The position numbers and the translations under genes are program-made. The notes below the pieces were generated by a model, which had not been told where the DNA came from, did no database searches, and saw only the letters and a program-made list of their open reading frames with translations. 31,994 bases of DNA from Planctomycetaceae bacterium (GTDB lineage Bacteria > Planctomycetota > Planctomycetia > Pirellulales > Pirellulaceae): the NCBI GenBank assembly GCA_018658605.1, contig JABHUV010000397.1, forward strand, positions 1 through 31,994. Direction: 5' to 3'. This document shows, piece after piece, positions 25,725 through 31,994 of the stretch. The number at the start of each line of letters is the position of its first letter. Positions within the stretch are counted from its first letter, which is position 1.

Positions 25725-26642
25725 CTACTCGGCATCTTCACTCGTTAAGCCATCGATTGCCTTAATGAAATCATTCACCGTTTGGTAACGCTTTGCCGGT
25801 TCGACAGCTAAGCATGTCATTATTGCCGTAGCAAGTGTCGGGTGGAGTTTTGAGCGGTACTTGAGGATATTCTCGGGTGGTATCGTATCGTGGGTCAATG
25901 CGGCTAGCCCTGTGTTGTCACTACTCGGCCACGGCAAGTGGAACGTACACAACTGATAAAATGACACACCCATCGCAAAAATATCAATGCGATGATCCGT
26001 CCATTTGCGGCGAATAATCTCCGGTGCCATATACAAGGGTGTACCCGTACGATTACCTGGTTGGTGAAAAGGCTTTTCATCCGGCAACGATAACCCAAAG
26101 TCAAATAACTTCGCCGATTGACAATCTCGGCTGCAAATAAAGTTGCGCGGGCAAATATCTCGATGGATAAATCCTGCCTCATGTACCGCCGCTATTGCCT
26201 GCGCCATCTGCCGCAGCAGATTTAAACGTCGGCCTTCCAGCATCGAATCTTGATCGTAGATCATCGTGTGCATACCATTGCCCTTGAGAAACTCCATGAC
26301 CATATAGGTTTCCCCCTCCGATGTAGTGCCGTGTTCATACGTCTTCACTATATGTGGATGTTCTACTTGAACCGCGATCTTTCCTTCTGATGGTTTTTTT
26401 AACGTCTTGAATCGTTGTTCAAACAACTCAGTTTTACTCGAATCGGCAATCTTCAAGCCAATGATATGATCCGTATCTCGATCACGAGCCATATAGAACG
26501 TGGACATCGTCCCGGATACGGACTTGCGCATTACTTCAAAACGTTTTTTTATGTCTACGTTTTTACGAAAAACGGCTTCTCGACCATCATTCAGATTTTT
26601 TTGAGATGGTAATAGGGCTTTGATACTGTCAAATAATCCCAT
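25725..26642 (-). CDS. Hanks-type serine/threonine protein kinase, soluble, atypical catalytic loop
   Basis: 305 residues and nearly all kinase domain. No transmembrane helix or extracellular sensor follows, so it is cytoplasmic. The ATP-site lysine is K64 in IIGLKIAD; the glycine loop is degenerate (SVSGTMSTF, 41-49). The catalytic loop is HRDICPRN (160-167), with the catalytic Asp162 and Asn167 kept but the usual Lys of HRDxKPxN replaced by Cys. DFG is at 181-183 and APE at 206-208 (GTPLYMAPE). Asp and Asn conservation argues for an active enzyme. The gene is 126 bases downstream of accD. Substrate unknown. Confidence 0.9.
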   Translation of the reverse strand: MGLFDSIKALLPSQKNLNDGREAVFRKNVDIKKRFEVMRKSVSGTMSTFYMARDRDTDHIIGLKIADSSKTELFEQRFKTLKKPSEGKIAVQVEHPHIVKTYEHGTTSEGETYMVMEFLKGNGMHTMIYDQDSMLEGRRLNLLRQMAQAIAAVHEAGFIHRDICPRNFICSRDCQSAKLFDFGLSLPDEKPFHQPGNRTGTPLYMAPEIIRRKWTDHRIDIFAMGVSFYQLCTFHLPWPSSDNTGLAALTHDTIPPENILKYRSKLHPTLATAIMTCLAVEPAKRYQTVNDFIKAIDGLTSEDAE

Positions 26643-26720
26643 GACTTAATGATACCTTATATACTTCCTCAATCACTCAGACGCCGAGGATGCGAGTTCA
26701 ATACGCAAAGAACACCCTTG

Positions 26721-26757
26721 ATAAACAAAATACACAAGTGATAAAACAGGCTTGTGT
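26721..26757 (-). terminator. intrinsic terminator after accD
   Basis: On the minus strand, ACACAAG and CTTGTGT form a perfect seven-base-pair stem around 12 bases, starting 11 bases past the accD stop. The T-rich ATTTTGTTTATC follows. It separates accD from the kinase gene. Confidence 0.55.
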
Positions 26758-26768
26758 TGACTCGTCGG

Positions 26769-27611
26769 TTATTTACCACAATAGTCAATAACACCAGCAA
26801 TTTCACTCTTTAATCGACTCCGCGGCACGATGCGATCAACATAACCGTGCTCAAGTAGGAATTCGCTCGTTTGAAATCCTTCCGGCAATTCAATTCCAAT
26901 CGTCGCTTTAATAGTACGAGGCCCAGCGAACCCAATCAAAGCGCGAGGTTCAGCAAAACAAATATCCCCCAGAGCTGCGAAACTTGCGGCAACACCACCC
27001 ATTGTCGGATTAGTCAATACAGAGATAAAGAGCCCGCCTTCTTTGTCGAATCGACCCAAAGCCGCTGAGACCTTGGCCATCTGCATCAACGACAATATTC
27101 CCTCGTGCATACGAGCACCACCACCAGAACCACTAATGATAATCAACGGTAATTGCTGCTCCGTCGCTCGCTCAATTAATCGAGTCAACCGTTCACCTAC
27201 AACCGAACCCATGCTACCCATAATAAAAGCGGAATCTGTAATTCCAATTGCTACACGACGAGCACGAATCATACCGGTCCCGGTCAATGCGGCATCACTC
27301 AATCCAGTTCTCTTTTGTTCAGCAACTAAACGTTCGACGTATTTCTTCTTGTCTTCGAATTCCAATGGATCCGTTGGCATCAGATCAGCATCCAATTCTT
27401 CAAACGTACCCGTATCTAAGACTTGGATAATTCGCTGCTGTGCTGAAACATAAAAATGGTGTTCACATTCCGGACAAACCCCCAAACGTTCATCAATCGT
27501 TTGCTTATAGATGGTTTGTTGACATCCAGGACACTTCACCCACAGTCCTTCAGGGACTCCGCGCTTCTGTCGTTTTTCAGTTTCTGCACCACTCGCCATC
27601 AAATTATCCAC
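26769..27611 (-). CDS. accD: acetyl-CoA carboxylase carboxyltransferase subunit beta
   Basis: Beta subunit of the carboxyltransferase that makes malonyl-CoA for fatty-acid synthesis; it partners with AccA. 280 residues. The N-terminal zinc ribbon is C27xxC30 and C46xxC49 ([18 protein letters not shown]). The crotonase-fold carboxyltransferase core follows, with [27 protein letters not shown] and the oxyanion segment GFAGPRTI. The first possible start is a GTG at 27611; an ATG four codons in (27599) is equally acceptable. The 222-base gap to rpe has only a weak five-base-pair hairpin near 27783-27799. A terminator follows the stop. Confidence 0.96.
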   Translation of the reverse strand: MDNLMASGAETEKRQKRGVPEGLWVKCPGCQQTIYKQTIDERLGVCPECEHHFYVSAQQRIIQVLDTGTFEELDADLMPTDPLEFEDKKKYVERLVAEQKRTGLSDAALTGTGMIRARRVAIGITDSAFIMGSMGSVVGERLTRLIERATEQQLPLIIISGSGGGARMHEGILSLMQMAKVSAALGRFDKEGGLFISVLTNPTMGGVAASFAALGDICFAEPRALIGFAGPRTIKATIGIELPEGFQTSEFLLEHGYVDRIVPRSRLKSEIAGVIDYCGK

Positions 27612-27833
27612 AGATTTCTTGGTTGGTGTGACTTTAACACACTACGTTTTGAAACTCTTGAACCACTGCTGCTTGCAAACAATAACGCATCAGCAACGTC
27701 GCCCACAAGGGGAAATTCACCTTAGCATATCTTAACATTTGTAAGCTAGCACACCGGATTAAACCATACCCTAAAAGCATAAAAGGGTCTGATTCCCTTA
27801 CTCCCTAATCTCAAAACTCCCTTAATATTAGCC

Positions 27834-28538
27834 CTACAAGCTGCCCATGTCGTTTAGCTCGGTCATGGCAGCAGAATAATTTGATTGGCGAAAAATACCG
27901 GATCCCACAACCATCCAAGTTGCGCCGCTTTGACGACAGCGACCAATTGTTTCCGTGTTAATTCCGCCGTCGACCTCCAAAATAAAATCTAGGTTTCGCT
28001 CGGCACGTAACTGCACTAATTGTTCCAGTTTCTCTAAAGCAACGGGATCAAATGCTTGGCCACCAAATCCCGCATTAACACTCATCACTAAAACTAAATC
28101 GCAGAATTCTAGTGCATCTTCAATCTCTGTGACGGGAGTACTGGGGTTAAGTGTGATACCACTGGCCATACCCAGCAAACGGATTTCCTGAACCACCTCC
28201 ACCGGTGAACCACACGCTTCAACATGAACGGTCAATAAGTCCGCCCCCGCTTCGCTAAATTGAGTAAGGTATTGCTCAGGGTGAGCAATCATCAAATGTA
28301 CATCTAGTGGTAACTCGGTATGGTCGCGAATGCCCTTTACCACCGGCAAGCCATAAGACAAATTTGGAACAAAGACACCATCCATCACATCCAAGTGTAA
28401 AGCCTCAACACCTGCTTGTTCGAGTTGGCGTAGTTCATTTTTTAGATCACCAAAATCACACAGTAATAGCGACGGCAACACCAACGGTCGTGGATCCTCT
28501 GGATTACGTAATTTAAGTAATTTATCGCGTTGACTCAT
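27834..28538 (-). CDS. rpe: ribulose-phosphate 3-epimerase
   Basis: Interconverts ribulose 5-phosphate and xylulose 5-phosphate in the pentose phosphate pathway. 234 residues, TIM barrel. The metal and catalytic signatures are visible in order: PSLLLCDF, HLDVMDGVFVPNLSYG, LPLDVHLMI, LTVHVEA, LVMSVNAGFGGQAFDP, FILEVDGGI and VVGSGIF. About 16 residues precede the usual PSLL start. The ATG follows a 14-base palindrome and lies 40 bases after the scpB stop. Confidence 0.96.
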   Translation of the reverse strand: MSQRDKLLKLRNPEDPRPLVLPSLLLCDFGDLKNELRQLEQAGVEALHLDVMDGVFVPNLSYGLPVVKGIRDHTELPLDVHLMIAHPEQYLTQFSEAGADLLTVHVEACGSPVEVVQEIRLLGMASGITLNPSTPVTEIEDALEFCDLVLVMSVNAGFGGQAFDPVALEKLEQLVQLRAERNLDFILEVDGGINTETIGRCRQSGATWMVVGSGIFRQSNYSAAMTELNDMGSL

Positions 28539-28539
28539 A

Positions 28540-28553
28540 AAAGAGCGCTCTTT
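28540..28553. promoter_or_regulatory. 14-base perfect palindrome at the rpe ribosome-binding site
   Basis: AAAGAGCGCTCTTT, one base upstream of the rpe ATG (28536-28538) and 25 bases past the scpB stop. It contains the only purine-rich stretch near the start, so pairing would mask ribosome binding. About two such palindromes are expected by chance in a window of this size, so only its position is notable. Confidence 0.3.
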
Positions 28554-28578
28554 CTATTCCTAATTCAAACACTAGCGG

Positions 28579-29400
28579 TTACCACTGATGATCTAAAATC
28601 AACGCCTGCGGCAAATCGTCAATATGTTCTAATCCAAATACATCTAGGAAACGTTCCGTTGTATAGTATATCGATTTGCGCGGCTTTTCGTCTAACCGCT
28701 CAAGTCGTAGAATTTCTCGCCGCACCAATTCCCTCAGAATAGACTGACTCGAGCGATCACGCATCTCGTCGATTTCATTTCGACTTATCCCTTGATTATA
28801 GGCGACGATTGCCAAAACATCGATTGCCGCCTGTGACAGGCGTTTTTCCCGAATCTCGCCATAAAACCGCTCTCGCAACCCATGAAATTCCTCGCGCAAC
28901 GCCAGCACATATCCTTTGCCGACAGATTTAATATGCAGTGCCGAATTCTGATCGTCATAGGCCACATTCAAATCTTTCACCAACTCATGTATTTCACGCG
29001 TCGTTACACCTCGCATCATACCTGCGACACTTTTGGCGACCAAGGGTTCGCCTGTTGGATGCCCAACAAATAACATCGACTCCAAAATTGACATCGGTGT
29101 CAAATCTGCATTATCGATTTCCTCGGGTACCACTAATGTCGCAGCTTCCTGAGAAACGGCGTCATCTGCTTTAGCACCTGTTTCGGAATTGTCTTCAGAA
29201 ACACCTTCATATGGGCTCTCGCCCACAGATACTAATTGCGCATAAACATCGCTCAGCTCATCCAACGATGCGCCCGTTTGGTCACTGCTCTGATAGAACT
29301 CATTAAGTCCCATTTGCTCAGGATCAACCGGCAATGCCCGCTGGGGAGGCCTGTCGTGCTGGTCCTCTTGTTCCGCGTCTATAGAATCCTCGTTTTGCAT
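28579..29400 (-). CDS. scpB: segregation and condensation protein B with acidic N-terminal extension
   Basis: Winged-helix partner of ScpA in the SMC condensin. 273 residues, against roughly 200 in Bacillus. The tandem winged-helix core starts near 103 (MSILESMLFVGHPTGEPL) and continues through VAYNQGISRNEIDEMRDRSS, ILRELVRREILRLE and YYTTERFLDVFGLE, the usual ScpB signatures. Residues 1-100 are acidic, Gln/Ser-rich and probably disordered. No clear ribosome-binding site before the ATG; no nearby in-frame ATG except inside the core. rpe follows after 40 bases. The 124-base upstream gap shows no clear promoter. Confidence 0.93.
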   Translation of the reverse strand: MQNEDSIDAEQEDQHDRPPQRALPVDPEQMGLNEFYQSSDQTGASLDELSDVYAQLVSVGESPYEGVSEDNSETGAKADDAVSQEAATLVVPEEIDNADLTPMSILESMLFVGHPTGEPLVAKSVAGMMRGVTTREIHELVKDLNVAYDDQNSALHIKSVGKGYVLALREEFHGLRERFYGEIREKRLSQAAIDVLAIVAYNQGISRNEIDEMRDRSSQSILRELVRREILRLERLDEKPRKSIYYTTERFLDVFGLEHIDDLPQALILDHQW

Positions 29401-29524
29401 GGCAATACTATAAGAATTCGCAGCGTTTCACCACAAGGTCGAAAGAATATTCGTCACCTAAGTTTCCCGGCTACAGGCTCCGGAGAGTAAACGCTATTCG
29501 CGCAATTCGTATATTGACTGGTCT

Positions 29525-30373
29525 CTATTGCCGCGCACCAACCTGTTGCTTCATAAACGCTAATGCATCACTAGCTAACTGTTCTTCGGAATCATACATT
29601 CGTCGCCAAATTTTCGTGGCTGCAGCAATCTCCGGTAATGCTAAGCCGAAAGCTTCAACAACCATCCAGCCGTCATAGCCAACTTCCATTAATGTGTCAA
29701 AGTTCTCTTGCCAATTCACGTTTCCGGTACCAGGTGTACTGCGATCGTTCTCCGAGATATGAACATGCGTTAATACGTCTTGGCAGGAACGAATCGCGTC
29801 GGCAATATTCTTTTCTTCAATATTGCTGTGAAAGGTGTCGTACATCATACGGCAATTTGGGTGGTCCACTTCACGAACAAATCTAGCGGCATCACTGTGC
29901 GTGTTGAGCAAATATGTTTCAAAGCGGTTCAAGCATTCAACGCCTAACATAACTCCCACACTACCAGCATGTTCGGCAACTTGCCGCATACTATCCACAC
30001 CCCATTTCCACTCATCTTCAGTCGGCCCCGCACCGCTGAAAATACCCAACGCTGAATGATACGGACCCACCAGATTTTGTGCACCCACCGCCGCAGCATT
30101 ATCTAACGCTTCCTTGGTGTTTGCCACACCTAACGCACGAACGGCAGGATCTGAACTTATCGGGTTGTCTTCCTCACCTCGCACCGTAACAATTGTGCGT
30201 TCTAGACCAATCGAATCTAACCGCTCACCCCATTTAGTATGCAAGTCTAAGTCATAGACAAACAACGGCAATTCAACTCCGTCGTATCCCATTTCTTTCA
30301 ACGATTCCACAACGGGAATCATGTCGTCGTTCATCTCGCCTGTCCATAACAGCAGGTTCATTCCATATTTCAT
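29525..30373 (-). CDS. sugar phosphate isomerase/epimerase (xylose-isomerase-like TIM barrel), ketose 3-epimerase-like
   Basis: 282 residues. The metal-binding residues of the D-tagatose/D-psicose 3-epimerase group can be placed in order: Glu in GVECLNRFETY, Asp in MMYDTFHSN, His in THVHISEND and Glu in MVVEAFG. The N terminus MKYGMNLLLWTG and GYDGVELPLF also fit. It probably epimerises or isomerises a free ketose; the exact sugar is unknown. Strong ribosome-binding site AAGGAG eight bases before the ATG. It is the third gene of a minus-strand run behind a Gfo/Idh/MocA oxidoreductase, the usual partner in sugar or polyol catabolism. Confidence 0.9.
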   Translation of the reverse strand: MKYGMNLLLWTGEMNDDMIPVVESLKEMGYDGVELPLFVYDLDLHTKWGERLDSIGLERTIVTVRGEEDNPISSDPAVRALGVANTKEALDNAAAVGAQNLVGPYHSALGIFSGAGPTEDEWKWGVDSMRQVAEHAGSVGVMLGVECLNRFETYLLNTHSDAARFVREVDHPNCRMMYDTFHSNIEEKNIADAIRSCQDVLTHVHISENDRSTPGTGNVNWQENFDTLMEVGYDGWMVVEAFGLALPEIAAATKIWRRMYDSEEQLASDALAFMKQQVGARQ

Positions 30374-30381
30374 CGTTCACT

Positions 30382-30387
30382 CTCCTT
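30382..30387 (-). promoter_or_regulatory. strong ribosome-binding site of the isomerase/epimerase gene
   Basis: AAGGAG, eight bases before the ATG at 30373, in the 22-base gap after the AcpH-like gene. It is among the best ribosome-binding sites in the window and suggests high translation. Confidence 0.6.
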
Positions 30388-30395
30388 CAAATTCA

Positions 30396-31064
30396 TTACA
30401 TGTTCGTCGTTTGTATTGTATCAGGACTTAATAATTCATGTTGCAGCAGCAACACACGTTCCCGAAAACCACTGAACAACACGACAATCGTATCGTCAAA
30501 TTGTTCCAAACCAACCCGCTTCATGACTTGGTTCAAGCGGTAGGCTAGTCGATCGTCATCTACGTAATCAAACAAAAACTGTTCTCGTTGAAAAGTATCG
30601 AACAATCGCACAAAATCATCCGTCGGACGCTTTGCAACACTATTGATGACCCTCTGAATGAATGACGCATCCACAGCCTCTAAGTTTTCATAATACCGCT
30701 CTAGTGCCCCCGGATTTTGTTGACTCAAATGAGCATCGAGTAACAACTCGATAACAATATGACCTAGAAACCAAGGCCGCATCGATTCATCATCTGGATG
30801 TACGTCACGTATTGCCTTGGAAAACTCTAAATTTAGCTTTTGAAAGGCTTTATTCGCATGAAACCAACGGTCGTCTTCTAGATGCTGAGCGATCCCTCGT
30901 GCGACTTCGACAACCTTCGGATCGGCATCGTTAAAAAACGGTTCCAGTAATTTATGCCGTATCCGAACTTTACGATCAATCACACTCAACATGTCCGGCA
31001 CGCCTGTGCTGGCCATAAACAACGGGTGATCAAGAAATTCAATAGCATGTGATAAGTAATTCAT
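30396..31064 (-). CDS. uncharacterised protein, possibly ACP phosphodiesterase (AcpH/DUF479)-like
   Basis: 222 residues, helical and cytoplasmic. The opening MNYLSHAIEFLDHPLFMAST resembles the MNFLAH opening of AcpH, followed by a conserved-looking GVPDMLSVIDRKVRIRHK. A GHIVIELLLDAHL helix and the C-terminal QREQFLFDYVDDDRL also fit AcpH-like helices, but the match is remote. AcpH would remove phosphopantetheine from acyl carrier protein; this is tentative, and the family may instead be a lineage-specific one. I start at the ATG at 31064, 14 bases after the oxidoreductase stop. The longer frame begins with a TTG overlapping that gene. Co-transcribed with its neighbours. Confidence 0.7.
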   Translation of the reverse strand: MNYLSHAIEFLDHPLFMASTGVPDMLSVIDRKVRIRHKLLEPFFNDADPKVVEVARGIAQHLEDDRWFHANKAFQKLNLEFSKAIRDVHPDDESMRPWFLGHIVIELLLDAHLSQQNPGALERYYENLEAVDASFIQRVINSVAKRPTDDFVRLFDTFQREQFLFDYVDDDRLAYRLNQVMKRVGLEQFDDTIVVLFSGFRERVLLLQHELLSPDTIQTTNM

Positions 31065-31078
31065 GCGGTTGAAAAACT

Positions 31079-31994
31079 CTAGCCGATATTTTGCCAAGTG
31101 CCGTCTTCAGCAGACTTTAATACAGCGTCGCAGACTTTTTGAGTTTCCAATGCTTCTTTGAAAGTCGGCCCTGCAGATGTACCACTCGCTAAACCTTCGA
31201 GGAAATCAGCGACTTGGTGAACAAAGGTATGCTCATACCCAATCTGTAACCCAGGTACCCACCAATGGTCCATATAAGGTTGATCACCATCGGTGACATG
31301 GATACTACGCCACCCGCGAACAACTGAATCATCATTATGATCAAAGTACTCTAAGCGATGCAAATCATGTAAGTCCCACCGGATCGATGCATTTTCGCCA
31401 TTGATTTCTAATGTGTATAATGCCTTGTGCCCCCGTGCATATCGAGTCGACTCAAACAATGCTAATGAACCGTTACTAAAACGACCCATGAAGGTACATG
31501 CATCGTCGATCGTCACAGGCATGACTTCACCCGTTGCCTGATGTACTCGTTCCTTAATAAACGTCTCTGTCATCGCGGTGACACTATCAAGACCACCATT
31601 GAGCCATAAAGCAGTGTCGATGCAGTGAGCGAGTAGATCACCGGTTACGCCAGAGCCCGCCGCCTTGGCATCGAGGCGCCATAGTGCTTCACCTCCTTGC
31701 GGGAGGTCCGTCGAGATTGTCCAGTCTTGGAGAAAGTTAGCTCGATAATGGAAAATACGTCCCAACCGTCCTTCATCGATCAGTTGTTTTGCTAATGTCA
31801 CAGCAGGCACGCGACGATAGTTGTACCACACAATATTGGCAACGCCAGCTTTTTCCACAGCGTCACACATTTCTTCGCCTTCGGCAGTGTCCATTGCCAG
31901 TGGTTTTTCGCAGAGAATCATCTTTCCCGCTTCAGCACAAGCAATTGCAATTTCCTTGTGTAGATTATTAGGCACACAAATATCGACTGCATCG
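31079..31994 (-). CDS. Gfo/Idh/MocA-family oxidoreductase, partial (N terminus outside window)
   Basis: NAD(P)-dependent sugar or polyol dehydrogenase family. The visible part begins inside the Rossmann domain ([14 protein letters not shown]), so the GxGxxG loop lies outside. The family lysine motif is CEKPLAMD. The substrate-binding domain includes a likely catalytic region in [19 protein letters not shown] with Asp and His spaced as usual. The C terminus is complete ([11 protein letters not shown]). The reading frame is open to the window end; the ATG-like codon near 31975 is a GTG for Val and not the start. Paired with the isomerase/epimerase two genes downstream, it suggests oxidation-isomerisation of a sugar or inositol. 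Confidence 0.9.
   Translation of the reverse strand, partial: DAVDICVPNNLHKEIAIACAEAGKMILCEKPLAMDTAEGEEMCDAVEKAGVANIVWYNYRRVPAVTLAKQLIDEGRLGRIFHYRANFLQDWTISTDLPQGGEALWRLDAKAAGSGVTGDLLAHCIDTALWLNGGLDSVTAMTETFIKERVHQATGEVMPVTIDDACTFMGRFSNGSLALFESTRYARGHKALYTLEINGENASIRWDLHDLHRLEYFDHNDDSVVRGWRSIHVTDGDQPYMDHWWVPGLQIGYEHTFVHQVADFLEGLASGTSAGPTFKEALETQKVCDAVLKSAEDGTWQNIG

Noticed and set aside
27782..27799. AAGGG/CCCTT hairpin after rpe
   Set aside because: Only five base pairs; too weak to call a terminator.
31065..31097. TTG start of the AcpH-like gene overlapping the oxidoreductase
   Set aside because: ATG at 31064 begins the family-like MNYLSHA and avoids the overlap.

Overview
The window reads as chromosomal DNA from a planctomycete (PVC superphylum). 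The best evidence is a small basic protein of the PVC-signature type at about 25.3-25.6 kb. Supporting signs are a 1352-residue cytoplasmic protein and a Cys-rich protein that match no characterised family I know, a secreted PQQ-type beta-propeller, a soluble Hanks-type kinase, and the tandem use of Gfo/Idh/MocA and xylose-isomerase-like enzymes. Base composition is balanced to slightly AT-rich. I found no rRNA, tRNA, CRISPR array, insertion sequence or phage gene.

Layout. (1) 7-5971, minus strand: a tight catabolic operon. In transcription order it has a YhdT-like small membrane protein, a PanF-like sodium:solute symporter with a large inserted loop, an M19 dipeptidase, a FAH-superfamily sugar-acid dehydratase and an alpha-ketoglutarate semialdehyde dehydrogenase. 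The last two are consecutive steps of non-phosphorylative pentose or sugar-acid degradation. (2) 6173-9692, plus strand: folD, a siroheme sulfite reductase and a SpoU/TrmH RNA methyltransferase. (3) 9729-11597, minus: a lipoprotein gene followed by an RlmI/RlmK-like methyltransferase gene. (4) 11782-15115, minus: purH, an unknown Cys-rich zinc-ribbon protein and trpC, the last two separated by one base. (5) 15399-16892, minus: the secreted PQQ propeller with a repeated Gly/Pro tail, divergent from (6) the 1352-aa unknown protein on the plus strand (17358-21416). (7) 21422-24343, minus: hemW, an RNase Z-like metallo-beta-lactamase protein and scpA. (8) 24683-25312, plus: an isolated pentapeptide-repeat protein. 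(9) 25335-29400, minus: the PVC small protein, a kinase with an unusual catalytic loop, accD, rpe and scpB. (10) 29525-31994, minus: a sugar-phosphate isomerase/epimerase, an AcpH-like protein and a Gfo/Idh/MocA oxidoreductase cut by the window edge.

Most of the window is housekeeping: one-carbon metabolism, sulfur assimilation, purine and tryptophan synthesis, fatty-acid synthesis, chromosome condensation and RNA modification. The least explained parts are the 1352-aa protein, the Cys-rich protein coupled to trpC, the atypical kinase, the acidic-tailed PVC small protein, and the mixed peptidase/sugar-acid operon at the left edge. I see no clear defence or mobile system. Start codons were moved from the longest reading frame where a ribosome-binding site or a weak TTG argued for it (yhdT-like, purH, Cys-rich protein, AcpH-like).
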